Of a stretch of DNA of 64,000 nt, positions 1-8,700 are shown piece after piece. Where the stretch lies: contig JADKIU010000001.1 of NCBI GenBank assembly GCA_016722565.1, forward strand, positions 62,001 to 126,000. Direction: 5' to 3'. Each line of letters begins with the position of its first letter. The stretch's first letter is position 1. A program made the position numbers and the translations under genes. The stretch is from Bacteroidota bacterium (GTDB lineage Bacteria > Bacteroidota > Bacteroidia > 2-12-FULL-35-15). The notes under the pieces were generated by a model. That model saw only the letters and a program-made list of their open reading frames with translations, was not told where the DNA came from and did no database searches.

Positions 1-1830
1 ATTCAATGCGCTTTCTGCCCAATCCAACTTTTCTTCTGCTTCAAAAATCAAGGTCGCCACCAAATCAATCATCACTCCGGCACATTCTCCCACTCCAATC
101 TCGGTTTTGAATTCTTCCGTATGTCCCCAATCCAGGTATTCCTCCGGCAACAAGGTGCTATTATCAGCATGTGGTTTTAACAATTGATAGAAATAATCTT
201 TCCCTTGTTTATCATAGTAATTATTAAAGTATTCACCTTCTACAGCGTTTTTTTCAAAGTCATTCAAAAGGGTTCTTAGCACTGCTGGGCCACGTTTGCT
301 GGGCACTTTAATGATTTTCTCTGAAATTCGCCCTTCTCCGTTTCCAACAATTCCACCACCCAAAACCAGTTGCAATGCCGGAACAACAGCGGTTCCATTT
401 TTAAATGAGCTTCCATGAAATCCAATTTGCGCCAAGCTGTGTTGCCCACACGAATTCATACAACCACTGATTTTTATTTTGATATCGTTGTTAAACAATA
501 GTTCCGGAAACTCTTCCTTCACCACTCTTTCCAACTCTTTGGTGATTCCAGTGCTGCTGGATATTCCCAAGTTGCAGGTGTCGGTACCCGGACAAGCAGT
601 AATATCGCCAACGCTATCAAATCCTGGATCGGCTAATCCTAATTTATCCAATGCTTTGAACAAAGCGGGCAAGGCTTCTTTTAAAACAAATTTCAACAAC
701 AAACCTTGATTTACCGTTACGCGTATGTCGTCTGCTGCATAGGTATTAACTAAACTAACTAACTCACGTGCGGTGTGTGAACTGATATTACCTAACTGAA
801 TTTTAATGTTCACACCATAGAAGCCTTGCTGCTTTTGCTCAAATACATTACTAACTAACCAATCTTGATATTTTTTATTATCACTTATTTTAAATGTCGT
901 GAAAGATGCGGCTGACGTGTTTTGTTTCACCGGCACTGCATCGTAATTAATGGGAAATGTTGAATAACCCAATGCCAAACGCTCTTCCGCCACCAATCGC
1001 AACACCTCTTCAATTCCAATTTTATTCACCAAATATTTAATTCTTGCTTTATGACGACTTGCGCGTTCACCATGTCTATCGAAAACGCGCACCAATGCTT
1101 CCGTAAACGGAATGATTTGATCTTCTTCTAAAAATTCAAATGCTGTTTTCGCTAAAAAGGGTTGCGCTCCTAATCCTCCGCCAACAAGCACTTTAAAGCC
1201 TCTGGTGATTTTCCCGTCTATGATTTTCACTTTTGGAATAAATCCTAAATCGTGCATAAAAGTGTAAGCAGTATCTTCATCGTTCGATGAAAAAGCGAAC
1301 TTTAATTTTCTGCCCAACTCTTGTCCGAATGGTTTTCTCAAAAAGTATTTAAACATTTCCTGAGCATACGGAGAAACATCAAATGGTTCTTTCGGATCGA
1401 TGCCCGCAACCGCAGATGCAGTGATATTGCGGACAGTATTCCCGCAGGCTTCCCGCAAGGTGATATCGTCTTGCTCGAGTTTTGCCCACAATTCGGGAGT
1501 TTTGTCTAAACTCACAAAATGAATTTGCACATCCTGACGCGTAGTTAAATGTAGATTACCATTTGAATATTCATCTGATATATCCGCAATGCGTAACAAT
1601 TGTTTCCCGGTTACCTTACCAAATGGCAATTTAATTCGAATCATCTGAACACCTTGCTGACGTTGACCGTAAACACCTCGCGCCAAGCGAAGAGAGCGAA
1701 ATTTTTCTTCGTTCAATGTTCCATTTCGGAAGGCGTGAATTTTTTGTTCAAGTTCAATTATATCCTTTTCTACCAGAGCCTGTCCCGATTTGTTCGGGAG
1801 ATTTTCTATTTCTGTTTGAAAGCTTTGCAT
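1..1830 (-). CDS. Siroheme/4Fe-4S nitrite/sulfite reductase, 3' end outside window
   Basis: The frame is open from an ATG at 1830 to the window edge, giving 610 residues without a stop. The translation has the siroheme/[4Fe-4S] cysteine pattern of the sulfite/nitrite reductase family: C413 and C419 in CPGTDTC, then C457 and C461 in GCMNSCG, i.e. C-x5-C-x37-C-x3-C. The N-terminal half has the ferredoxin-like substrate half-domain (GVYGQRQQGVQMIRIKLPFG, then LTTRQDVQIHF). The family reduces sulfite to sulfide or nitrite to ammonia with six electrons in the cytoplasm. The last residues in the window are helical and rich in Glu and Ala, beyond the catalytic core. The Met/Cys-rich leader peptides upstream argue for sulfite as the physiological substrate; that is inference. 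Nitrite reductase remains the alternative. Confidence 0.9.
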   Translation of the reverse strand, partial: MQSFQTEIENLPNKSGQALVEKDIIELEQKIHAFRNGTLNEEKFRSLRLARGVYGQRQQGVQMIRIKLPFGKVTGKQLLRIADISDEYSNGNLHLTTRQDVQIHFVSLDKTPELWAKLEQDDITLREACGNTVRNITASAVAGIDPKEPFDVSPYAQEMFKYFLRKPFGQELGRKLKFAFSSNDEDTAYTFMHDLGFIPKVKIIDGKITRGFKVLVGGGLGAQPFLAKTAFEFLEEDQIIPFTEALVRVFDRHGERASRHKARIKYLVNKIGIEEVLRLVAEERLALGYSTFPINYDAVPVKQNTSAASFTTFKISDNKKYQDWLVSNVFEQKQQGFYGVNIKIQLGNISSHTARELVSLVNTYAADDIRVTVNQGLLLKFVLKEALPALFKALDKLGLADPGFDSVGDITACPGTDTCNLGISSSTGITKELERVVKEEFPELLFNNDIKIKISGCMNSCGQHSLAQIGFHGSSFKNGTAVVPALQLVLGGGIVGNGEGRISEKIIKVPSKRGPAVLRTLLNDFEKNAVEGEYFNNYYDKQGKDYFYQLLKPHADNSTLLPEEYLDWGHTEEFKTEIGVGECAGVMIDLVATLIFEAEEKLDWAESALN

Positions 1831-1861
1831 GTTTTTTATTTTGTCTAAATGTGTATAAATC

Positions 1862-1894
1862 AAAAGCCCTTCTGCATTGCTGCGGAAGGGCTTT
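1862..1894 (-). terminator. Attenuator terminator 2, just upstream of the reductase
   Basis: On the minus strand the arms AAAGCCCTTC (1894-1885) and GAAGGGCTTT (1872-1863) pair perfectly. One C/A mismatch separates them from an inner GCA/TGC stem closed by a GCAA tetraloop. The stem runs into TTTTGATTT. It ends 32 bases before the reductase start codon, so it must be read through for expression. The 5' arm overlaps a sequence complementary to 1953-1945, the proposed antiterminator. Confidence 0.8.
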
Positions 1895-1915
1895 CAAATT
1901 TTGCTTTATCGTTTT

Positions 1916-2029
1916 TTATCTTTTACAATAATGCAATATGGTTGCCTTCCGCATTCGCAGATACATCATACAACACATACACATTGTAAATAAGTTTAAT
2001 GTTAATAGTATAAAGTTTAAAATTGTCAT
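1916..2029 (-). CDS. Leader peptide 2 (37 residues) with MCMCCMM run
   Basis: A short frame runs from ATG at 2029 to TAA at 1918-1916. It encodes 37 residues. Residues 16-22 (1984-1964) are MCMCCMM, seven consecutive Met or Cys codons, with another Met at 26 and Cys at 35. It is followed by an intrinsic terminator (1894-1862) and then the reductase. The arm TGCGGAAGG (1953-1945) lies inside the frame at codons 26-29 and is complementary to the terminator 5' arm. A ribosome stalled on the Met/Cys codons would leave that arm free to pair and prevent termination. The start could also be the internal ATG at 1984. No protein function beyond regulation is proposed. Confidence 0.75.
   Translation of the reverse strand: MTILNFILLTLNLFTMCMCCMMYLRMRKATILHYCKR
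1945..1953 (-). promoter_or_regulatory. Antiterminator arm of attenuator 2
   Basis: TGCGGAAGG on the minus strand is perfectly complementary to CCTTCCGCA within the 5' half of the downstream terminator hairpin (1889-1881). Pairing of the two excludes the terminator. The arm begins about 10 bases after the MCMCCMM codon run of leader 2. The role is inferred from complementarity and placement. Confidence 0.6.
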
Positions 2030-2053
2030 TTTGTTTTTTGTTTTGTTTGTTTA

Positions 2054-2085
2054 CCTCACCCCAACCCTCTCCAAAGGAGAGGGAG
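2054..2085. repeat. Short palindromic dispersed repeat, family A
   Basis: The hairpin CCCTCTCC-AAA-GGAGAGGG (2065-2083) has a 5' flank CCTCACCCCAA. A close relative lies at 25021-25060, between two unrelated genes. Here it sits between the two attenuator units. It looks like a REP-type intergenic repeat. It is not followed by a T tract on either strand. Confidence 0.6.
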
Positions 2086-2090
2086 AATGC

Positions 2091-2122
2091 AAAAAAGGCT
2101 TCCCGTTTCTGGAAAGCCTTTT
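2091..2122 (-). terminator. Attenuator terminator 1
   Basis: On the minus strand AAAAGGCTTTCC (2122-2111) pairs over 12 bp, with one G-T wobble, with GGGAAGCCTTTT (2104-2093). The loop is AGAAAC. The run of Ts continues to 2091. It is a textbook intrinsic terminator lying about 45 bases after the leader 1 stop codon. Confidence 0.85.
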
Positions 2123-2153
2123 AAATGTGATTTAAAATATATGTTGTTACAAC

Positions 2154-2162
2154 AGGCTTTCC
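2154..2162 (-). promoter_or_regulatory. Antiterminator arm of attenuator 1
   Basis: GGAAAGCCT on the minus strand starts four bases after the leader 1 stop codon. It is perfectly complementary to AGGCTTTCC in the 5' arm of the terminator (2119-2111). A ribosome that reaches the stop codon would cover it, favouring termination. A ribosome stalled at the upstream Met/Cys codons would leave it free, favouring read-through. Confidence 0.7.
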
Positions 2163-2166
2163 ATAA

Positions 2167-2238
2167 TTACGCACACATCATACAGCACATCATTGAGCTG
2201 TTTGAAGTAGTTAACGTATATGTAAAGTTGTTGTTCAT
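2167..2238 (-). CDS. Leader peptide 1 (23 residues) with MMCCMMC run
   Basis: ATG at 2238 opens a 23-residue frame ending with TAA at 2169-2167. Residues 16-22 are MMCCMMC and the peptide ends in Ala. The N-terminal part is rich in Asn, Thr and Ser and carries no Met or Cys apart from the initiator. A consensus Bacteroidota promoter ends 17 bases upstream. The antiterminator arm and terminator follow directly, the arrangement of classical leader peptides of amino-acid operons. The codon run predicts a response to shortage of charged tRNA-Met and/or tRNA-Cys, fitting a downstream sulfite reductase. The frame and the RNA elements are visible in the sequence; the regulatory response is inferred. 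Confidence 0.8.
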   Translation of the reverse strand: MNNNFTYTLTTSNSSMMCCMMCA

Positions 2239-2255
2239 TGTTTCTTATTGCGCTG

Positions 2256-2288
2256 CAAATATATGACGCAAATTTTTAATCTTCCAAA
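2256..2288 (-). promoter_or_regulatory. Promoter of the attenuated reductase transcript
   Basis: On the minus strand TTTG (2288-2285), 21 bases, then TATATTTG (2263-2256) match the Bacteroidota -33/-7 consensus exactly. The transcript would start close to 2250 and carry both leader peptides. The reductase start codon is about 420 bases downstream. Confidence 0.75.
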
Positions 2289-2366
2289 TTTATTTTTAAT
2301 TATTTTGATTTTCATACTATTAACAGGCTTTTCGGAGGCAATATTTCAGTCCGTTTAAAGCTCCAT

Positions 2367-2421
2367 TTCTCGACTCCCCCTGAAATGACATTCTGTAAGT
2401 CACTCCGGAAGGAGCCGAGAA
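2367..2421. repeat. Imperfect inverted repeat, dispersed family B
   Basis: TTCTCGACTCC (2367-2377) and GGAGCCGAGAA (2411-2421) pair with a single mismatch across a 33-base loop that includes TGAAATGACA. A related GGAGTCGAA...GAGAAATCA sequence occurs at 25112-25140. It sits directly downstream of the stop of the minus-strand gene at 2426 and may end that transcript, although no T tract follows. Confidence 0.5.
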
Positions 2422-2425
2422 GCAT

Positions 2426-3976
2426 TTACTGCTTTACAATTTTGCGAACATAGGTATTCCCTTCCACAGAAATGCGCACAAAATATACTCCGTCATTTAA
2501 TGATAGTTCGTTCATATGCAGATTAAATGTGCGTTCTCCTGCATATTGTTTTTGATTTAACAGAACAATTTTCTCACCTAAAACATTTAATAGTTCTATC
2601 AAAACATTTTGAGATTGATTTAATGAATAGGTGATGTTCAACTCATCCGTTGTTGGATTTGGAAATATGTTCATGGCTATTGTATTTGAATTGTTGTTAA
2701 TGTTGGTTGTGATACTAAATTCGTCTGCTCCTATATCAACTGCTGCTGTAGGTGTTTGACAGTCGTAATCATCAGTCCTATTAATATGAGCGGTTCCTGC
2801 ATTTATTGCCGAAGAGCTGGAAATCAAATGCAAATCAGGAAACAACGGATGCACTGCACCTGGATTAACATAATGTGCAGCACCTGAAGAGACAATGTTG
2901 GTAATCTGTAATGGCGTTGGAGCAGCTCCTGTAATATTCATGTATTCATCCATCATGTTGTTTTGAATAACACAGCCCGTTGCTTCTGAACCCGTAATTT
3001 CTATAGATGTTAACGACTGACTTTGATACGCATTTGAGCCGGGAGAATAAATGGTATTGTTTATAATCAAGGCATTGGGAGAACGGGAAACACCTATTCC
3101 TGCTCGTGTGTAGTTATCCCCTCGGATAAAATTGTTTCTAATAATTCCTCCCGAATGGGACGGCCCAACATCTCCCCAATTTCCAAAAAAGATTCCTTCA
3201 TCACAATCTAAAATGGTATTGCGTTCAACCAATGTATTTGATGCTTGCTTAAAACATAAAATAGCCGGACCAGCAGAAAAGCCTGATGTATATTGATCCA
3301 TTGATGCTTTAATTCTTCTGATGGTATTGTCGCGAATCTCCCAATTGCTGCCCCCTTGCAAATCAATTCCGTTGGTATACCAATAACCTGTTGGCAAGGA
3401 AGTTGTGTATTCCAACAACGAACATTGAATTACACCATTATCACTAAACATACCTGTTCCACTTACATTCACTTTTATAAGCTGTTGTCCGCCATCCACA
3501 ATATGTACATTATGAATCAGTACATTGTCGATATCAAACGTGGTGTTGAAATTGATTTGTATCGGGTGACAATCAATGTCCTTAATCGTGATATCCGCAA
3601 TGGTACAATTGCCTCTTGCTATTTGTATTCCATGATAATCCCCGCTCTGCGATTGCATTCCGGTACCGTTAATAATCACCATGTCTCTGTTCCCTGATAA
3701 GGAACGAATGGTAATATCAGGCTTGGAAACAAGGATATACGTTCCTGCTGGAATGTTATACGTTCCATCTGCCAAATAAATTGTTGTTGGACCCGTTGCG
3801 GCTGCAATGGTTGAATTAATTGTTGCAATACTCACCGCTGGAGATAGCGTAACAACTGCACCGGGACCGGGAGGTAAGGCAATTTCACAATTGCATTGTG
3901 CATTTGAGCTTTCTGTAATTGCAATGATTAGAAAAATCAACATAAAGATGATTAATAAAACTTTTCTTGCTTTCAT
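2426..3976 (-). CDS. Secreted right-handed beta-helix protein with T9SS type A sorting domain
   Basis: The protein has 516 residues. Residues 1-27 are a signal peptide (LLIIFMLIFLIIAI, then SNA-Q). The region from about 45 to 400 has repeated short strands with N-rich turns (NTIRRI, NTILDCDEG, NNFIRG, NNTIYSPG). This is the pattern of parallel beta-helix (NosD/pectate-lyase-like) proteins. The C-terminal 80 or so residues start with IFPNPTTDELNI and end GVYFVRISVEGNTYVRKIVKQ, a T9SS type A sorting domain that is cleaved and anchors the protein at the surface. No catalytic residues can be assigned. The choice-of-anchor-like segment before the CTD (DIGADEF) is typical of polymorphic outer-surface proteins. 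The neighbouring 4244 gene is divergent. Confidence 0.85.
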   Translation of the reverse strand: MKARKVLLIIFMLIFLIIAITESSNAQCNCEIALPPGPGAVVTLSPAVSIATINSTIAAATGPTTIYLADGTYNIPAGTYILVSKPDITIRSLSGNRDMVIINGTGMQSQSGDYHGIQIARGNCTIADITIKDIDCHPIQINFNTTFDIDNVLIHNVHIVDGGQQLIKVNVSGTGMFSDNGVIQCSLLEYTTSLPTGYWYTNGIDLQGGSNWEIRDNTIRRIKASMDQYTSGFSAGPAILCFKQASNTLVERNTILDCDEGIFFGNWGDVGPSHSGGIIRNNFIRGDNYTRAGIGVSRSPNALIINNTIYSPGSNAYQSQSLTSIEITGSEATGCVIQNNMMDEYMNITGAAPTPLQITNIVSSGAAHYVNPGAVHPLFPDLHLISSSSAINAGTAHINRTDDYDCQTPTAAVDIGADEFSITTNINNNSNTIAMNIFPNPTTDELNITYSLNQSQNVLIELLNVLGEKIVLLNQKQYAGERTFNLHMNELSLNDGVYFVRISVEGNTYVRKIVKQ

Positions 3977-4243
3977 TTTTAATTGGATTTGTTGGTTTGA
4001 TAAAGCAAAGAAAATGGCTGCTCACAATTGAAGCAATTGTTTAATTTTTTATTTGTAGGTTTCTATTTACGACTATAAAACAGCTATATTATTATATCTC
4101 AATATTTTAATAATAAATATATATTCATAAATTGACATATATTATGGCATAAAACAATGTAAAAAACACATATTTTAGATTAATCAGATTGTAGTTATCT
4201 AAATTATAGTATTTTTACACAATCAATTGCTTTTCAATAATTT

Positions 4244-5749
4244 ATGATTTCAAAACAATCTATCATTGGTTTAATAAAATCACTTTCCGGATCGGAGAAG
4301 CGCTATATCAAACTATCCACTGAATTCAGAGAGGACAGTAATTCTACACGTCTCTTTGATTGTTACGAGCGCATGCGGACTTACAATGAAGCGTTTATTA
4401 AAAAAGAATTTAAAGGAGAAGCCGTTTTAAATCAAATTCATGTAGCTGAAAACTATCTGTACCACGCAATTCTAAAGTGTTTACGTAATTACCATTCCGA
4501 AAGCAGTATCGAAATTGAAATAAAAAACCAATTGAACGATGTAGAAATTTTATATCGAAAAGGCTTGTATCAGCAGTGCAGAAGCACATTAAATCAAATA
4601 GAAAAAACGGCATTGAAATATGAAAATCATTTTGTTTTGTTGGAAGTTTATAATTGGTATGGCGAACTCCGTCAGGTAATGGCGGATAACAAATCATTCC
4701 CCGACCATATAACACTATATCAAAATGAATTAAATAGTTTGAATGCTCATAAAAACACGATTGAATACAAAAAAATTTCCAGCGATCTGTTTTTCAATTT
4801 ACGCTCAGAAGGAATGTATCGCGATAAAGAACAAATGCGAGACATCGACAAAATTGCTCTTTCGTCCCTGTTGCAATCCGAAGCAAAGGCCACTACCTTT
4901 CGCTCTAAACTAAGCTTTTATCAACTACATGGGGCTTATCGAACGTTAAAAAGTGAGATTGAAATAGCAATTGGGTATCAACAAAAAGTAGTTTCTCTTT
5001 TGGAAGCGAATCCACATCAAATACAAAAGAAACCACTCTTTTATTTAATCTCGATGAACAACTTAGCAATTGGACTAACAAAAATTAAACAATACGATGA
5101 AGCCCTGGTTGCAATTGAAAAATTGCGCGCATCTACCAAAACATTCCACATAAAAAATAGCATCGATTGGCAAACAAAACTATTCACCATCACCTCATCC
5201 TTAGAATTGGATGTATATATAAAGTCTGATGACTATACAAAAGGAATCGCCTTAATCCCTCAAATACAAAGCGAATTAGAGCGATTAGAAAAACATGTTA
5301 GTCCGGTTCACGAACTACAATTCAGCTTTGCTTTTGCACGTTTATTGCACGCAAACAAAAAGTACAAAGAATCGTTACGTTGGGTAAATAAGCTACTCAA
5401 CAATCCAAACAAAGAGGTGCGTTCAGACATTTATTGTTGTGCGCGAATGCTACAAATTATTATTTATTATGATTCAAAAGATTGGGAGGCACTTCCATTT
5501 GCCATTATAAATACAACTCGCTATTTAAAATCCACGAAAAAATTATACCGTGCAGAAACAGCTCTGTTGGCTACAATGCGGAAACTAGAAGATGTTGGCA
5601 AACAAAAGGAATTGCAACAGTTGGTGAAATTAAGTGCTGCCTTTGATGAAATTTTTTCAGACAATCTAGAAAAAAATTTGCTAGACAATTTTGATTTTTC
5701 AAGTTGGGTAAATGATAAAATAAAATTGCTTCAACCAGTAGAGAACTAA
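4244..5749 (+). CDS. Cytoplasmic helical-repeat (TPR-like) protein, SEKRY family copy 1
   Basis: The 501-residue protein lacks a signal peptide and is almost entirely amphipathic helices of the TPR/solenoid type. The N-terminus has the motif LSGSEKRYIK, followed by YLYHAILKCLRNYH and VEILYRKGLYQQC. The same motifs in the same order occur in the 488-residue product at 39447-40913, so the two are paralogues. I do not recognise a named family or enzyme activity. Both copies lie next to genes for very large T9SS cargo proteins, which suggests, but does not show, a role tied to them, such as regulation or pre-export handling. The gene ends within a bidirectional terminator shared with the convergent 1003-residue cargo gene. 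Confidence 0.8.
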   Translation: MISKQSIIGLIKSLSGSEKRYIKLSTEFREDSNSTRLFDCYERMRTYNEAFIKKEFKGEAVLNQIHVAENYLYHAILKCLRNYHSESSIEIEIKNQLNDVEILYRKGLYQQCRSTLNQIEKTALKYENHFVLLEVYNWYGELRQVMADNKSFPDHITLYQNELNSLNAHKNTIEYKKISSDLFFNLRSEGMYRDKEQMRDIDKIALSSLLQSEAKATTFRSKLSFYQLHGAYRTLKSEIEIAIGYQQKVVSLLEANPHQIQKKPLFYLISMNNLAIGLTKIKQYDEALVAIEKLRASTKTFHIKNSIDWQTKLFTITSSLELDVYIKSDDYTKGIALIPQIQSELERLEKHVSPVHELQFSFAFARLLHANKKYKESLRWVNKLLNNPNKEVRSDIYCCARMLQIIIYYDSKDWEALPFAIINTTRYLKSTKKLYRAETALLATMRKLEDVGKQKELQQLVKLSAAFDEIFSDNLEKNLLDNFDFSSWVNDKIKLLQPVEN

Positions 5750-5766
5750 CTACCGGTTGAAGCAAT
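5725..5766. terminator. Bidirectional terminator between convergent genes
   Basis: ATTGCTTCAACC (5725-5736) and GGTTGAAGCAAT (5755-5766) pair perfectly. An inner GTAG/CTAC helix follows across one mismatch, with an eight-base loop. The structure overlaps the last codons and stop of the plus-strand gene and serves both convergent transcripts. Confidence 0.75.
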
Positions 5767-5781
5767 CTGTTTGAAATAAGT

Positions 5782-8700
5782 TTACTTAATCACTACTTTC
5801 CCAATACCAATAATACTTTCAGAAGTGTATATCTTATAGAAATAGATTCCGTTTTGTAAATCCGCTCTTGAAATTTCAAATTGTTTTTGAGAAATTCCAC
5901 TCATCACTTTCACTTTTTTACCCAATATGTCTGTTAACTCAAATGAATACAATTCATTCACCTTTTCCGATTCAATAACAAACGTGGCATTGTCTGTAAA
6001 CGGATTTGGATAAACCGTAATGTTACCATTTTCACTTGTTTGTCCTTCAATAGACATCGGCATTGCATACGTATTGATTGCTGTATTCGTAATCACAGGT
6101 GCATTAAAGTCGAAGTAAATAAATACTTTATTTTCGATGACCTCACCATATGCTGGCGCTGCTGCTTTCGACATTCTGAATAAAACATGTCCATGACTTC
6201 CTGGTTCATTGCTGGTACTATCCGGCAACATGATGTTATCGAATTTCCAACGAATAACATTGCCCGGTAAAAATTCAACAACATAAGAATGGCTTGCTTC
6301 AAGCATTTCAAAGCTCAACAAATCCAACATCGAAGAAATGGTGTCTGTCACATTGATGTTTACTGCAGGACCAGAACCCGTATTTTGGAATTGAACCAAA
6401 TAGGTAAATTCTGTTTCCGTTAACCCGATATTCCCTGTTGCGCCATAGCCCGATGGAGAAACCGTTTTTGCATTCGGATCGAATGAACCGGTTACAAAGC
6501 GTGTATACACATAGTTATTACATCCGGGATTAATATCTGTTCCATTGGTAACAGTGGCATTCACATGGGCCATTGTTACTGTCCCCAGCGGAGTAGTTGG
6601 AGGGGTATAAAAAGTAACAGAAAAGAATTGCGCAGTAAACGGATTGATTGTATAATTCCAAAAAATGGTGTCTCCAGAAACACTGCTGGCCAGAGGTGAT
6701 GAAGTCACATAGTTTAAGATACTTGGCAACACAAGATAAGCCACTCCAATTGCTGTTTGGGTTCCATAGTTATGAAGAGTTGTGTAATAGGCTCCATTAA
6801 ATCCGGGAACAATTCCTGTACTATAGGTCGTGATACAAACATCGTAAATAGGAGGCAACGTATATGCAAAATTATTGTTTAAACTCGTGCTTCCTGAAGT
6901 AACCGTTACGGGATAAGAAGCTGTGCAAGCTGCTTCCAAATCCGTCAGCGTTGTTGGTGTAACTGTATAACTTCCATTGGGTACCCAAACAGAATAATAT
7001 CCTGAAGCATTGGTATACCCATAATATGTTGATGTTCCGCTGGTAACTGTAACATAATATCCAGCGATAGGACTATCTCCTGCATCAAAAAGACAGTTGG
7101 TATTGATGTCGTTGTATACATACCCAGTAATAAATCCGTAAGCCGGAATCGTTGAAATTAAAAATGTATACATGGCGCATTCACCATTATTATCAGTAAT
7201 TGTAACGCTGTACATTCCTCCTGATAATGAATAAATATCTTCTGTTGTTGCACCATTGCTCCACAAAAAGGTATATGGAGGAGCGGAACCCGAAACGGTT
7301 AAGTCAATAAACCCATTGCTTAAGCCTGATCCGGTTTCGTTTTGAGGAACACTGGTAACCGCAAAGCTTGTTGAATTCACCGAATTTACAACAATCGTAT
7401 AGATTCCAATACAACCATTCACATCGGTAACGGTTGCTATATAGGTACCCGGACAAACACCTGAAAAGTTACCGTTGGTTTGTTGAGGAAATCCTGTTAA
7501 ATCATATACATATGGGGCAGTACCACCTGATTCGAATACACTCACCGTACCATTACATACTCCACAAGCAGAAGGGGTTGCTACTGCCGTTGCAACAACA
7601 GGTGTTGTATTTGTTATGGTTGCTACTGCCGTTGAAGAGCATCCTGCACCATCTGTTACTGTAACGGTATAACCTCCTAAACATAAATTTGAAATACCTG
7701 TTGTTCCATCTCCTGTTGGTGCTCCTGGTGCCCAATCGTAGGTATAACCTCCTGTTCCACCTGTTGCCGTTACGTTTGCGCTACCATTACACACACCGCA
7801 ACCGGTTGGTGTTGTACTTGTTATTGCTGTGATAGATGACGTACTTGCAACTGTGCCCAAAGCGGTAGAAGTACATCCGTTTCCATCTGTTACGGCAACC
7901 GTATAGGTGCCAGGGCACAACCCTGTTATTGTTGAGGTTGTTGCACCAATCGACCACGAGAAAGTATAGGGAGGCACTCCTCCTGTTACTGCAATCGTTG
8001 CTGTTCCATCACATGCACCGCAAGAAGCTGGCGTAGTTGATACTGTAGCCACTGCAAGTGGCAATGGTATTACTGTTGCTGTTGCTGTGGTTGAACACCC
8101 TCCAAGTCCCGTTGCTGTTAACGTATAAGTTCCGGGACATAATCCAAAGGCATTCATCGTTGTACCAACATAACCCGGTCCAATCCATGAATACGTAACT
8201 GCCCCTGCTGCGGATGTTGTAATCGATCCACTGCATGTTCCACAGGCATCGGGAAGTGGAAATAATGTTACAACAGGAGGTGTATTCACAGTAACTGTTG
8301 CAACCGCAGTTGCTGTACATCCGGCAGTTGTTCCTGTTACGGTATAAGAGGTTGTTGTTGCAGGCGTAACAATAATCGGATTTGTTGTTGCACCGGTGCT
8401 CCATACATAGGTTGTTGCTCCGGTAGCCAATAGCGTAACTGGTCCTGTACCCAAACAGGTTGTTGTGGAATTCACTGAAACAACTACCGCTGCCGGTTCT
8501 GTTAAATTTAATGTATAAAATGCTGTACTCATATCACTGCTATCAATGGCTGTAACAATGTACGTTCCTGCACATAACCCTGAAATATTTGCCCCCGTTG
8601 CTGTATAACTCGCAGGACCTGTCCAGGTATACCCATAAGGACCAATACCACCGGAAGCCATTGCAACAGCAGAACCATCGCATGAGCCATTACAAGTAGG

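Noticed and set aside
1600..2135. Plus-strand open frames over the reductase start and its leader region
   Set aside because: They are antisense to the reductase or to the attenuators and have no recognisable protein features; the minus-strand leader frames explain the region better.
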